Positions 1 through 12,659 of a DNA stretch of 64,000 nucleotides are shown here, in pieces. A program made the position numbers and the translations under genes. Source of the stretch: Rhizophlyctis rosea (Eukaryota; Chytridiomycota; Chytridiomycetes; Rhizophlyctidales; Rhizophlyctidaceae); the NCBI GenBank assembly GCA_027596075.1, contig JADGJC010000117.1, positions 51,062 through 115,061 of the forward strand, read 5' to 3'. Position 1 is the stretch's first letter. Every line of letters starts with the position of its first letter. The notes beneath the pieces are model-generated. The model saw only the letters and a list, made by a program, of their open reading frames with translations, ran no database searches and had not been told where the DNA came from.

Positions 1-1
1 G

Positions 2-124
2 ATTGGCAGTGCGGTCGCTGCAGGAGGTCCCGCGGGTGGAGCTGGGGGACCGCCGGGAGCGGGACAACCTAATGGGGCGGGACCGAGTGCGCCGCAGAGC
101 TCAGGGGTTGCGGCGGGTCGGTAG
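2..124 (+). CDS. C-terminal end of a Gly/Ala/Pro-rich protein (5' end outside window)
   Basis: The frame starting at base 2 is open to a TAG at 122-124 and encodes about 40 residues dominated by Gly, Ala, Pro and Ser. No start lies inside the window, so this can only be the tail of a gene entering from the left. Composition resembles the low-complexity tails of the two large paralogs further in the window (1010-3712 and 30521-33160), but there is no domain to name. It could also be chance openness in GC-rich DNA. Confidence 0.4.
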   Translation: MGSAVAAGGPAGGAGGPPGAGQPNGAGPSAPQSSGVAAGR

Positions 125-1009
125 GCGGGATGGCCATGTGTCGTCCGGGAAGAAGTAGATGTCTTTCCGAATGGTGCCCAGTAAAAGCGATAGCCACCGT
201 TTTCCCTTCCCTTTTCCCTTCCTTCCTTTCCCCCACAGCCGAATAATTGTTTTTAGCTTCTTTCTTTCCTTCTCCTGTATCTTTTCTTTGGGTTTACGAA
301 TGCATACCGTTTCAAAGTTTCTGGTTTTTGATCTCCTTCGTTTCGGTAACGGCAGATCGTGGAGCAGGTCATTTCAATGGTGTTGACATAAAAATTGGTA
401 TTATGGAGCGACGAAGCGGAGTTTGGATCGCATCATTTGTAAGGGATTAAGGATACTGCAATCGCAATCGCTTCGAGAAGAGGTAGCTGAATATTACATT
501 ATCCGTCACATCATATGCAAACGAATCAAGAAAGGTATTCACATGAATCCATCAACTCCCAAACTCAAAACCCTCGCACGAACAAAAACCCAATCAAAGA
601 CCTCCCAACACCAGTATCAGGCACTCCCAGCCCACACGAAACCCAAAACTCCAACCCAAAGCACTCGGAAAAGAAGGAAGGGTAAATTATTGAAGGACAT
701 GAAACAGAAACAAAGACAAGAAGCGAACAATAATTCCTACACTAGGCTAAAAAACCAAAACAATACGGTAACACGTTTCTTTTTCTCTTTCACAAATATC
801 CCAAACAATCAAAGGCTACAGTACAATGACAGAAATCAAAGACGAACAAAAAAACATCCAGACAAGAGTTACGAAACAAATAGGGGGAAAAAAAAAATGA
901 AACACGAAAAAATGAAAAGGGCACCAGTACACTTCCCCAACAACAAGAAACTTTAAAACCCTTACAACAAAAAGAAACCAGTAAACCTAACTACCCAAAA
1001 ACCGCCCTA
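125..1009. other. Intergenic, AT-rich
   Basis: Downstream region of the partial gene and of the convergent minus-strand gene. An open frame at 423-956 is Lys/Asn/Thr/Gln-rich because the DNA is A-rich; I see no domain or repeat that supports it as a gene. Confidence 0.5.
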
Positions 1010-3712
1010 TCACCGCCCCTTCATCCCCCCTCCCGTCCCCGCCCCTCCTGCCGTCCCCGCTCCCGCCGCCCCCGTAGCACTTTTCAAAATCTCCTTACTA
1101 ACCTTCCTCCAAACCCTCCTAACACCCCCCGCAATCCCGCCAATCCCATTCCCCCCATCCCCACCTCCCCCAGCACCACCACTACCAATTCTCTCACTAT
1201 GCCCTTCCCGCTCCTTCTCACGCTCCCTCTCCCGTCTTTCATCCAACCTCTTTTCCTTCTCCGACGGGCGGAGTTTGGATTTACTTCCCATTCGAGAGAG
1301 TGTTGCTGTTGCGCGGCCGAAGGTGACGCCGATGCTGTCTTTAGTCGTCGGCGTTGGCGTCGAAGGCGCGTCTTTCTCTTTCGTCGTTCCACCAGTGGCG
1401 GGTACATCGACTAACGTGACAATCGAACTCGTCGACGGTGTTGACGCCGGCGTGATTTTCCTCGCTTCCGGAACCGGCGACGCAGAAGGGGACGGAACGG
1501 GTGACGATATCGTGCCCCCATTCACCCCCGTCCCAATCCCACTCCCACTCACACCACCCTCACCAACACCAACAACAGCAACAGAACTACTCATACTCTC
1601 CCTCCCCCTCTCTTCCTCCCGCTCCGCCTTCCCGCCCTCCCCCTCCTCAGGACTGCTACTCCCCTCATCCCCATCAACAAATACGACGTCGCCGCCGTCT
1701 TCGCCATTGACGGCGATGGCAAGTGGACTCGGCTCGCCTTTTTGGTCAGGACTGTTGCGCCGTCGTCCACTGGCCAATAGAATAGGTTGAATCCCATTCA
1801 CTCCATTCGTAAGTGATTGCGTCTCGTCCTTCTCGACGCCGTTCGTGGTAGGACTCTGACTCTCCTCACCACCCTCAGCACCACCACCCCGTCTCTTCCT
1901 TCTCCCACTAGCAATTAACACCGTCCCTGCTCCATTCGCCACAGCAGCAGCAGCAGCAGAAGAAGAACCATTCTCGATTTCTGGTCTCTCCCCGTCAACA
2001 GCACTCCTCCCGCTCTTTTCCCCCGGGTCGTTCTTATCACGCTTCGTCTCAGAATTCAACACGGGCGGACTCGGCGCAGAAGGCGGTTGGATGGCGAGTG
2101 TTTGGGGCGTTGCGAGGACGATTGTGGGGGATTCGGTTGTGGGTGTTGGTGGGTCCGCGGGTGTGGAAGAGGAGGTTTTGAGGATGGAGACGGTGACGGG
2201 TGGTGTGGTGGGTGTGGAAGATGAAGGTGATTTCTTCGCTCCCCTGCCCGCTTTTCCACGCTTGATTTTACTCGTCGTCGTCCCCGTCGCCCCCGTCGTC
2301 CCATCCCCACCCTCTTCACCCGCCCCAGTACCCTCACCACCACCACCCTCCTCCTCCTCCGTCTCCGTATCCTCCTCCCCCACACCATTCACCACCACCC
2401 CCTCCTTACCCCCCACCCCACCCTCCTCCCCACTCTCCCCATCCCCCTCCTCACCCTCCAACCCCTCCAAAACCTCATCCTCCCTCTCAGCCAACTCCCT
2501 CAACCACCCCTGCTCCCTCCACTCCGTCCCAGGCTCCGGCATCACCCCTCCTCCTCCCCCTGCTGCCCCATTACTCCCTCCCGCTCCGCCATCCCCATTC
2601 TGCGCATGCCACATCATAGTCTGATGCAACGCAGACTCCTTCAACACCTCCCTTCGGATAACCGTATCGGAAAACGTCACGTTCTTCTTCCCCGACGTCG
2701 GTGAAAGGGGCGATGTCGGCGATCCGGCGAGAGATTCGGCGGTTTGGAGGGCTGTGAGGATCGTGGCGGGGATGGATGTTGAGGGTGGTGGTGGGTGTGT
2801 TGTTGTTGTTGATGATGATGATGTCGCTGCGGTTTTCTCAGATGAAGTTTTGGAGGAAGTAGCAGCGCCATTGGTGGGTGCAGGCTGATTGATCGTAACG
2901 GCGGCCACACGGTCAAGTGCATCAGTCAAAGCGGAAACGAGAGCGCGCACTTGTTCGCCGGCGGCCCAAAGCGCCGCATGGAGTGACGCACGTTCGTCCT
3001 GCCACAACCGTTCACGACCTGCTAGGGCAGTAAGGACGTAGGATGTACGGTCTATGGTTGGGGTGAGCATGCTGCTGGTTAGAGACAAGGGTTCTGCGGA
3101 TCCATCTGCCGCCGCCTGAGCCTGTTGTTGCGCAAGTTGCTGCTGCTGTTGTTGTTGGACCTGTCTGAAGGGAACTTCACCGCCATGCCGTCTAAGCAAT
3201 AACCGGAACGAATCCCAATCGCGCAAGTCGGACAAGAAGGCGGGCAAAACGGTAGGGTGTCGGACAAGTCTTTCCGCCAGCGGATCGACCAAATCCAATT
3301 CTCGTTCCGCTTGGCCCCTGCTATCCTCTTCGGTCTTGCCATCAGTGCCTGCTGCATTTCCTTCTCCCGCATTGGCGCCTCCAGCTCCGTTATTGCCATT
3401 GTTTGTCCCATTGCTATCTGCACCGCCATTTTGCGCCCCAGCATTACTACTCGACGGAGCCGCACTCGTACCAGCAAGAGCCCCATCGCTCAAAACGGTC
3501 CTCGCAAACTCCTCAAAGCGCAACCCCTCAGGTGCAGCTTCTTCCCAGAAAGCCCGCAAAACCCTCAATGCGTCCCTCGTTTTTCGCTGTGCTTCCGAAG
3601 TAGACACGGCGTCCTCTGAAATGGACCATTCCACACGTCTATCGCCGTCATAACCGGGAAGCGAGTTGGGACGGTGCGGGGTGATTGTTATGCGCAAATG
3701 TGTTGTCGGCAT
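1010..3712 (-). CDS. Large low-complexity protein with conserved N-terminal domain and RVxF-like motif (900 aa)
   Basis: Single uninterrupted frame of 900 codons from an ATG. I do not recognise a named family. Residues 1-90 form a compact non-repetitive domain containing LPGYDGDRRVEW; a Gln-rich tract follows at about 180-200; a conserved LxDLRDWDSFRLLLRRH segment and a probable helix (DERASLHAALWAAGEQVRALVSALTDAL-type) precede a KKNVTF motif near residue 342. The rest is Gly/Ser/Thr/Glu-rich and probably disordered. All four ordered elements recur in the same order in the protein at 30521-33160, so the two are paralogs in opposite orientation 27 kb apart. KKNVTF fits the RVxF docking motif for protein phosphatase 1, as does KKRVSF in the paralog; a PP1-regulatory role is inference. 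Nuclear or cytosolic location cannot be judged. Confidence 0.75.
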   Translation of the reverse strand: MPTTHLRITITPHRPNSLPGYDGDRRVEWSISEDAVSTSEAQRKTRDALRVLRAFWEEAAPEGLRFEEFARTVLSDGALAGTSAAPSSSNAGAQNGGADSNGTNNGNNGAGGANAGEGNAAGTDGKTEEDSRGQAERELDLVDPLAERLVRHPTVLPAFLSDLRDWDSFRLLLRRHGGEVPFRQVQQQQQQQLAQQQAQAAADGSAEPLSLTSSMLTPTIDRTSYVLTALAGRERLWQDERASLHAALWAAGEQVRALVSALTDALDRVAAVTINQPAPTNGAATSSKTSSEKTAATSSSSTTTTHPPPPSTSIPATILTALQTAESLAGSPTSPLSPTSGKKNVTFSDTVIRREVLKESALHQTMMWHAQNGDGGAGGSNGAAGGGGGVMPEPGTEWREQGWLRELAEREDEVLEGLEGEEGDGESGEEGGVGGKEGVVVNGVGEEDTETEEEEGGGGEGTGAGEEGGDGTTGATGTTTSKIKRGKAGRGAKKSPSSSTPTTPPVTVSILKTSSSTPADPPTPTTESPTIVLATPQTLAIQPPSAPSPPVLNSETKRDKNDPGEKSGRSAVDGERPEIENGSSSAAAAAVANGAGTVLIASGRRKRRGGGAEGGEESQSPTTNGVEKDETQSLTNGVNGIQPILLASGRRRNSPDQKGEPSPLAIAVNGEDGGDVVFVDGDEGSSSPEEGEGGKAEREEERGRESMSSSVAVVGVGEGGVSGSGIGTGVNGGTISSPVPSPSASPVPEARKITPASTPSTSSIVTLVDVPATGGTTKEKDAPSTPTPTTKDSIGVTFGRATATLSRMGSKSKLRPSEKEKRLDERREREREKEREGHSERIGSGGAGGGGDGGNGIGGIAGGVRRVWRKVSKEILKSATGAAGAGTAGGAGTGGGMKGR

Positions 3713-5991
3713 GGTGACGACGAGTCTACACCGTCAGTTGCGACCGATGTAAGGGTATTGGTATTGACGGGATATGTCACGATGTTCTCCACGCCGTCTA
3801 TATGTAAGGTTTGCGTCTATAGGTGATTTGAGGTTCTCTGCTGTGTGGTGCTGTTGATGCGTCTATCGGTGTTAGGTACGTCCGGTTTCGGGTATGATCT
3901 CTACACATACGATCACTGGCGGAAGTCTATATGGCACAGCGCAAACGTGAAACACGTCAGTTCTTGTTTGTTTATTTACCGCGAAAACCCCCGCGCGCTT
4001 GCTGTGGTGGCACCGAAGCTACGGCTGTTTGCTGAAACACATTGTCTCTCGCTGACCCGCAACTTACCCTGCTGGCAGTATGCAAGCACCAGTGTTTCAC
4101 TTGAGCGAGACCTGTTTGACACGGAGGCAGACCCTTTGAAGAAGACGCAAAGGGGTTGAAATATGGAACGCGATGGAGCGTTGTGAAGTGGGTGTCAATC
4201 TTGTATGTTGCTCTACAGTGCGCGGTTCTATTGCGATATGCACCCCGTCCTATAGGTATTGTAATAGACAGCGAGCTAGTCTACTTGAGTGCAAGAATGA
4301 GTAGCTACCAGCAAGCACTGCTTTGAGCATCAGCTCTTGAGGGGCAGAAGATTTTGGGCCAGCCCACGAATCAGTTCCAGGTTGTTTGTTTACAACATTG
4401 GATCCAAGTTGTCGGAACAAGCAAAATGGCCCGTTATATGATGGCATCAATGATGTGGCTTATATGTCAAAAGCATTGCATCGAGGACCTTACCTTTGGT
4501 CCGTTCATGATTGAGCTGCTTGGACGGTTTGGCTTATTAGTATGGATGATTGTCGTCCTTCAAAAAGAATGGTATGACACGGGAGTATGACATGTGTAAC
4601 TCATTGTTCCTTTTCTATGCATGCTGATTGAGCTGACTATGATGATATCCCGCCATGTTGGTACATAGTGTACATTTGGGAGAGTGTACCCAAAATCAGC
4701 GGGTGGGCGAGTGCCGCGCCCGCTCTCACAAGCTCATTCTCACAAATTCACAATTGCATGGGCTTTGGGGCAGGCAGGAGAGCTCCGACAAATGTGGTGG
4801 GTCACAATGGTCGGACATTGTGTTCAGTGCTGAGCAACGGGTGTAACACTCATAAGAAACATGACCCCCCCTCTGCGCAATTTCATCTATCAAGTTGACA
4901 TGTGACATGTTGACAGTCATCTTGACAGGTTGCATAAAGGAAACAGTGGGAATGACATCATACATCTACCAACGTTCCTATTCTTGCAAGTCTGTAAACA
5001 ATACATTCTTCCTTCCAGATTTGAGTGATTTGCATGACACTCAGGACGCGGGAAGAGTCTTCCCTGAGCGACCAGAGCCAGAAGTCAGGCCACTGTCAAA
5101 TGGCGATCTACGGTTTGAATTGCTATTTTTACCTACCTGGGGTGCAACTCCCCACTACTCCTTGACAGGGTGAAGCCGCCAGTCCTTTCCCCATCGCGAC
5201 AAGGGGACATCATACCCCTGAGAAATTGGGAATGAATAGTGCTGTTACATTCATGTCACACAAATGCAGCCACATACGCGCCACATACCCCTCCCTACAG
5301 GCTACACATCCAACATCCAAATTCAAATTTGCCCGCCGGAATGGGCGTTGAACTTTCCACCCATTGGCACCCAACAAGCTGTTACACAAGTATTACACCG
5401 CCATGCGATTGCAGAAGGGGATGGAGTGATGACGGTGGTGTGTGATGGCCGGGCTTACGAGGGCTGGGCCTTGGACGAGACTCTTGCCCTGGCCAAGGGA
5501 AGATGAGCCTCGTTTTTGTGCCACATCATATCTAGGAACCCACGGTGCCCCCTGCAGTGCCCCTGTAGGCTATGGGTAAACAAACAGAGAGGTGATAGAT
5601 ATCACTCTTCTCACCGCTCTCACCCTCATTCCGTTCCTCCATTTCTCCCCTGCAGCAGTGCTCTACTCACCTTCTGTAGGAGGTAGTCCAGCCGTACATT
5701 CACAGCTTGTTACAGTAACAGAAAGTCGCGTGGAGTTCTCAATTTGAACTTGCGCTCGTTTAGCACTCTCCGCCAACTGTGTATTCTGGGAGGGTTAGCC
5801 TTACCGAGACAAATTAGAGGTAGGGACCTTGTCTAATGAAAACATTTAATCGAGGAATCGCAAACCCAGCCCTGGCTGCGAATCAAAACGGCCTATAACT
5901 TACCACCTTCTTCGCCGCTCGTAGCTTCCCAACAACTTACACCACACATCCAACCTCTCTCCCCCTCCTAACCCCCCCAAAACCCTCCAAA
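3713..5991. other. Intergenic, no supported gene
   Basis: Only short frames occur, without homology I recognise. The left part must contain the promoter of the minus-strand gene ending its start at 3712. The segment just before 5992 is C/T-rich on the plus strand (CCCCCTCCTAACCCCCC-type), which fits a fungal promoter pyrimidine tract before the next gene. Confidence 0.4.
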
Positions 5992-7817
5992 ATGCCCTTA
6001 ATGGCCACAGCAATCCTCCCACACGCCCCAATGCTCCTAGCGCCCGACGACCCAAACCCCCGCTCAGAAATCCGAATCCCCGACGGACTAGCAGACGTCC
6101 ACGAAGGTTGCAAAAAAGTCGTAGAGCAGCTTGCTAGGTGTATGCCAGAGTTAGTGGTGTTGCTGACCCCACATGGTATTCCGGTTAACGTTATGGGGAA
6201 GAGTGGGAAGCCTGGTGAGTTTTCGTGTTTCGTGCAGTGTATGGGTGGGTTTGGGAGGCCACGCGAATCATGAAGGTTGGTGTGGTAGCCGAACAGCTCG
6301 CAAGCGAAGCTCGCATAGATGCGCGGAACGCACATGTTTGCTGCGCAAACGCAATACAATGAGTGAGCCCTAGCGAACAGCTCACGAGCGAAGCCCACGA
6401 GTGCGCGAAGCGTACACTGTACTGATAGCACAGTATTCTCACAAGGGAGCACAAGCTGATGAGCTTAGGATGAGTGAAAATACAGTAGAGCAGGGAGAAG
6501 AGTTTTAAGAGATGAGAGAGCAGTGAATGAAGGGATGGACGAATCATGGCACTCGATGCTAATGCAAAACCCAACAGGCGTCTACACAACTCCTGCAGCC
6601 GTAGGAGCTCTAGATTTCCCATCCACAGCGCCAAGCCTCGACCAACGCGCCTCCTCCCCCCCCCCCCCCCCCCGCCGGCCCGCAACAGGAAGTTCGGCCC
6701 CCCCCCCCCAACACCAAGCCCCCCACCAACCCACCACCCCCCCAGCGCCNNNNNNNNNNCCCATCCAACGGCTCCACAGACCCTGCCGCCCCGCCCGCCG
6801 ACCCCCCCTCAGTAACGGACCCCGCAACAGACCCGCGCGCCCCAACCCCCCACCGCGAATCAATCGACATCTCCATCCGCATCGACTCCGAACTCGGCGA
6901 AGACCTCATCCGCCACTTCTCAACCTCCGGAATCCCCTGCGTCCGCGTAACAGGCGCCGAAGCCCCCCTCTCCTCCTCCGAAACCGTTCCCCTCTGGTTC
7001 CTCAGAACCCTCTCCTCAACCCTCCGCACACCCCCAAAATACATAATCGTGTCCCTCCCCACACCGTTCGGAGGCACGTCCCTAGTCCGCTCCCAATCCG
7101 CAAAAGAACGCATAGACCAAAACCTCTTACTGGGAGACCAGTTAGCCCGCTTCCTCTACTGGCAACCCCACCGCTCGGTCATCGTCTCCTCCTCAAACCT
7201 AGCCCACTCCCACCCAACCCTCCCCGACATACACCCCTACTTCCTCCCGGACCCAAAATGGTCTCTCCCAATCTCCGACTCGGCAGCCGTATTCGACGCA
7301 ATCGTAGAAAAGTGGGCGACAAGCCTAAACGGCAACATCCTAGTCGTGGATGCGGGCAATTTAGTTTCGAGAGCGATAAGTTGTGGGTTTGATGGGTGTG
7401 TGGTTTTGCATGGTGTGATGAAGTATGAAGGGTTGGAGAAGTTTTTCCCGACGGTTTGGACGAGGCATAGGCCGAGTTATGTGGGGATGATGGGGGTGAC
7501 GTTTGTTAATGAGAGGAAGGGTGAGTATCTTGGTGATTTTTTTGGCGCGCAGTTCTTTTTTTTGTTTGGGGGGCAAGGGGTGGGTGATTTCGGAAGTGTT
7601 GGGCAGTTTATATTTAGATGGATTTTTTTTTGTTTACTCAGTGTTTGTTTATCCGTTTTGTTTTACATCCACTCACTCCCATCGATTTTGGCTCCCACAA
7701 ACAGTTACCGAAATGCAGGAAGGACCCAAAGGCGCCGTTGGGCAAATCACAAACTTCATATCACGGATGTCTATGGGCGGACGGCCGTCGTCTTTTGATA
7801 TTCAACGACCACTATGA
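5992..7817 (+). CDS. Class III extradiol dioxygenase, LigB superfamily (3 exons, gap inside)
   Basis: Exon 1 (5992-6214) starts ATGCCCTTAATGG and encodes MATAILPHAPMLLAP followed by a PELVVLLTPHGIPV segment; PHAP and TPHG carry the His residues that bind iron in LigB-type ring-cleavage dioxygenases. It ends at G|GTGAGT. The middle exon, starting near 6540-6600, runs to 7520 (G|GTGAGT) and carries the Pro-rich insert, a 10-N gap and then the LigB core: DISIRIDSELGEDLIRHF, a YIIVSLPTPFGG strand, and the C-terminal CGFDGCVVLHGVMKYEG and SYVGMMGVTF blocks typical of the fold. Exon 3 (7705-7817, acceptor ACAG) adds MQEGPKGAVGQITNF and stops. The reading frame changes across the N gap, so the true gap length is not 9 or 10. 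The aromatic or other substrate is unknown; members often act on catechol-like diols. Confidence 0.7.
6750..6759. other. Assembly gap (10 N) in a poly-C/Pro-coding tract
   Basis: Ten Ns directly after long C runs (6657-6673, 6703-6710, 6737-6743). The coding frame before and after differs, so the gap length is arbitrary. Confidence 0.98.
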
Positions 7818-10800
7818 GAAATCTCAGGGGTGCGGGGGTCGGAAATATGGAGATGGCCGGGGGACGGGATGGGCAAAGGAGGGGGGGTTGGGAACGCAAG
7901 GGGTGCTGGTGCACCGCATAATGGGGAAAGGTAGAAATTTCTTCTTTCACGTAAAATTTTTTGCATCTGTTTTTTTTTTTTTTGGCTTGTTTTTTTGGAA
8001 GTGTGTCTATCAAAGCAATTAGGGACTCTTTTTTGTTTACTAATTACACATATTGATTTCACTGCCTCATCAATGCTGTGTTCCTCAGATCTGGTTGTAG
8101 AGTTTCGGGGTGAAAAGTTGGAGACGGAAAGTTTGGTGTTGCACGGATAGATTGGACGTGATGCCGTTGGGATGGCTGCGGGAGGGCGGCCACGTTTTGG
8201 ACTCAGTTCCGGATGCAGATCAGGGCGCCCCGAAGTAATCTTTGACATCTACAACACAATGAACAGTTACTTAGAGGCCTCCAGGAGCTCATTCACAATG
8301 AGATGACCGCCCTTCTGTCAGGTTGGGGGCTTTTCTTTTTGCTCCCACCCACAGTCCAACCCAACAATGACAACCATTCGGTTTATAAATGAAGGGAAAA
8401 AGGTAATCTCGTTGAAAGAGTGGGAGTTGGAACATGCAACAAACAGTATATTCCCCATGCCCACAGCTGGCCGGTCACCCTTTTCCAGTCGCTTCCCAAA
8501 CTGAATGCAAATAGCACCTGCAACTTGCCCATTCCATTCTCGATCTCATTCACCAGTTGAGAATAATCAGACAGCAATGAGACCCAAAAATTCAGACATA
8601 TCCGGACGCGACATGTTTGGATTTTCCAAAAAATGGATGCGACCGAATGCAACTCCGCAATGCACCTCAATTCATGCACATGTCTAGGACATTATTGACG
8701 TCAACATTACAAAAACCTACAGGCTGGTCAAATCACTTTCCAAATGATCGGAACCACCATCCCCTTTGAGCAATGGCCCGAACTTATTTTTTCCCCCCTT
8801 TTCATAACTCGGACAACCACGACCAAAGTATCTTGATGAGTAAGGGAGAGAAAAGACGAAAAGGGCATGGAGAGCTGTGCCAGTTGGATATGGAGATAAC
8901 AGCGAGTGTCAGATGTTTGCTCATATTCTTGGCAGTTGCTTCACAAGTCATGAATGCGGTCACCACTTTGAAGTTCCACCAAATCCGTCCCGCAGTCCCA
9001 TTGATCACCTGCAGTAGATTTCAACGGTTCCAAGGTATGGTAAAAGTCAAAAGCCGTAATCATTCGTTATTGAACTTGGACGGGGTTCGATCAACAACGC
9101 TTTCACGGGCCATCTACCAGAGCTTGTCTCAGTGTCTACTATTGCGTACGGCATGCAACAAAAGTCTAGTAGGATCAACATGTCCTTCCCTGACCTCTTC
9201 TGGTTCAACTTGACGACATCCTTTTTTGTTCGGGATTACGAATGGTGTGCAGATCAAATGGGAAAAGAGTTGCAAAAGACGCGCATTGGATGGAAAACAA
9301 TGTTCAGAATGTCTGAGCGTGATAGTTACAAACAACGTCGGGGAGACCCAAAGAGCGTTGCATATGTCTTCCATTGCTTTCGGCCCCGATGAACGCGTGC
9401 TGCTTCCTTCCTCAAGTGATCCCTCATGTGGACATTCTCAAGCACGATAAGGCATCAAACACGCAAAAAAAACAGATCTCCTTTCAGGAGGGCGCACGTC
9501 ATTCCACGGGTCGCCGATCACTCACGATGAAGGATAAACTGAAATCATTTGAATGCACTTGAGCATCGAGTAGACTTTGGATGATGGCAGCCTTTCGGTC
9601 CGACCGCATCCGTTTGATTGAAAGCGCTCTGTTCATGTGGATTTTGTTGCCCCAGACGAAACAGAGACTGCCTTCCCTTGGAATACCTTCCGAAAACTTC
9701 GACTCCTTCGGCAGGTAGCAACCTCGCTCAATCTCGCCCTCCAACGAAATCTGAAAGACAAGGTAGGTGATGTCGCCAGTGCCTTCATGCTTCCATGTAC
9801 CAGAGTCTCAACAAGAAACAAGACCGTCGCCAAGTTCCCAAACGATTTCTGCCGCCATTGGTTCCCCGCAATCATCGTTTGACGCACCACAAATTTGATG
9901 CATATTTCGGCTTCTTGAATCGAAAGCCAGCAAAAAGGCAGATACGAACTCGCAACAAGTCCAAACAACCGATATAAATACCGGTATGTTCAATGGTTTC
10001 AACCTGGCCCCGAATCCAGCATTGATCGTTATTGGATCCAATATAAACGTGCTGTCAAACACGAGAGAGAAACAGCATCAGTATCGATGTCCTGGAGGAC
10101 CCGTCATTTGCTTCTTCACAATGAAACCACACCGAGGGGAAGAGTGAACACAGGAAGGAATAGGACCCTGAAACGTGTCAAACGGCTTTCATGATGGCTG
10201 CCGCGTGCATAGTGTACTTAGTGTGCATCTGATTTCTTTTTCTGATGTCCAAGCCTTCTGCGACCAGAGCGACATCATTGCTCGTGAAACACCAACCCGG
10301 TAAACATGAAATAATAAAACAAATCGCAATGGCATGAAGACCTCGATCTTGCTGCACTTTTATGATGAAATGAGGAATCAGGTGAAGTCTGTCACACCGG
10401 GGTCCATGAACAAGGATATTATTAGGCGAAGCCTGGTGACCGGAATATAGAATATGCTGCTGATCAATCCAAGAAACACTGCCCACAGACCAAGGGAGAT
10501 GCAATCGCTGACGTGAATGTTGTTCCTACAATGACTACGGAGGTCTTTGCGTAGTCTTTGGAATATCGACATCATGATCCATCAAACCGGAACCGCAAGG
10601 TCTCACAATTCTTGCTTGCAATGAATCTTATGTGAAGGCATATTGCTTGCAGTATGGGTCAAGCTGGGCAACCACCGCAACTTGGAAGGAAAAGTGAGGA
10701 ACCTGGCGCCCCGCACAGGCAGGAGCTGGAACGGGACAATCCCTTTTTGCATCGTTCGTCCTGTAGCTGCAATTTGTTTGTTCCTGGCTCAAGTGCTAGC

Positions 10801-11739
10801 AATCCCGCCCAAGGAGGGCTTGATTACATCTTTCTGGACACTCCCTATCACGTTCAACTGGTTGCTCAGTGTTCTGATTTTGCATTCTTTTGAAAGCACA
10901 GGATGATTGGAAGGGAAAAGATATTCCAAGTTAGCGCGGACCATCGGAACGGGGCGCTCAAGAGAACGATTGCCGTGCAACTATCCTCTCGCAGTAGCAG
11001 TGACTGTATTACGTCGATTGCAGAGAACATACAGAGTTTTACGACGCGGCAACCAACCAATGAGGGTGGGTCATGGAGTACCGTGATCGATGCGGCGCCA
11101 AGGTCAATCATTCGTTAAAAATGAAGAATGCCCCATGATACCTAGAAGAACTGAGCAGGTCACAATGATGTTGTCCCCAGTTAATTGGTCTTCCATGCTC
11201 TTTGCGGGATGGGTCATTCGATTTTCAAGACACGGACCTCATCCCGCTGATGCTATGACAACCTTAGGAGCAAGGCAGTTGGATAGGCGATGTAGACCAA
11301 AGTGGCAAGAGTGTGAATATCCATTAATGAGAGAAACTCAATAGAGTCTCAATCAAACGAGGCTATTGGTTAGAACACCTGAATGGAGTTTTTTATTTGA
11401 CAGTGCAAGTGTGAGAATAATCCCCACCCTAGAAGATAGACCCAAAAAAGAACAAAGAGGCACCATTAGCATGAATATAACAGAATAACCCACCATTGTT
11501 AACGTCTCTCATAACATGCTCTACATTACTGAATGCTAATAAAGTATTTGGAGTGTAGTGCATTGCCAAAGCAATGTTATGATGGAGCGGAATCAGCGGA
11601 ATAGTGAAGAACCGGATAATGTTGATTGCCCTTTCATCAACGGCAGTTGAAGCAAAGGTGTATGTATAGCAAAGTCGACGATCGGATATACCAACCACAC
11701 CACCAGATCTACTGTGAACCTTTTTGACCGCCCGACGGA
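7818..11739. other. Gene-poor intergenic region
   Basis: No frame here has recognisable domains, good composition or consistent splice signals. Poly-T runs occur near 7970-8000. I see no tRNA, rRNA or intact transposon. It could contain old, unrecognisable repeats. Confidence 0.4.
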
Positions 11740-12480
11740 GGTGGTTGACGAGATTTGCAAGATTGACAAGATTGACGATGTAACGAGTACAGAATAAGCA
11801 TTGCCGAGTGCAGCAAGATCGACAAGAGTAACAAGATTGGCGGAGCTAGGAGATTGACGCGATTGGCAAAGTGGGAAGATTGACGAGAGCAGCAAGATCG
11901 ACACGATCGACAAGAGCGACAAGAGAAATATGATCGTCGGGAGTTACATAATTGACACGAGTGACAAACGGAGTAATGGGATTGGCTTGGGCAGCAGGTA
12001 TTGACAAAAGTATCAAGAGATGCTCGTTACTTTATCAATCCTGTTCCTCTTGTCGACCTTGATGGAGATTTACAAGATTGGCAAGCTTCACCGGATTGAC
12101 AAGAGCAGCAATGTTCGACACACAATCAAAACTGGGTCTTTCTTCTCTTCTTTCTCAACTTCCAGTGTAGCAAGATAAACGTTACTCCGTCAATATTGCT
12201 ACTCTTGTCGATCTTGGTCGAGATGTACAAAATTGACAAGATTAGCAGGATTGCCGAGAGTAACGGGATTGATTAGCATAGCAAGGTTGACAAGTTTTAC
12301 AACATTGACGGGACGAACAAGACTGCCAAGAGTACCACTATTGACGGGATTGACAAGATGGGCGTAATAGCAGATGCTCGTGTTGATGACGTGATATTGG
12401 CGAGATTTGCAGGGACTCTTGAAAGTAACAAGACCATTGAAGATGTACAAGATCGATGCGGTTTAAGTATAAAATTGACA
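11740..12480. repeat. Degenerate GATTGACAA-type short repeat field
   Basis: The motif GATTGACAAG and variants (GATCGACAAG, GATTGACGAG, GATTGGCAAG) recur dozens of times, often 9, 12 or 18 bases apart, interleaved with AGCAGCAAG and AGTAACAAG. The minus-strand reading gives strings such as LVNLVNLVDL with changing frame, so these are not convincing as protein. It looks like an eroded minisatellite. Confidence 0.6.
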
Positions 12481-12659
12481 GAAAGAGTGCATCGAGCCAC
12501 TGGATGCTGAGAGCGTCAATGGGGACTGCAAATTTGCTTTCTTTCCCCGCTCTCGAATAGGTTCTGTTTCTTCCAACACAGCCCATTATATATCAACTTT
12601 ATTCAGTCCGTCGAACACACGGCAGTGATTCCCCCGGAGTTGAGATCCAGGTTTTTATA

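Noticed and set aside
423..956. 177-residue open frame
   Set aside because: Lys/Asn/Thr/Gln composition from A-rich DNA, no domain, lies in the 3' region of neighbouring genes.
1199..2624. Several long frames on the plus strand opposite the 900-aa gene
   Set aside because: Pro/Ser/Arg-rich mirror frames of a low-complexity gene on the other strand.
7802..8248. 148-residue minus-strand frame
   Set aside because: Basic, repetitive composition over poly-T DNA; overlaps the end of the LigB gene; no motif.
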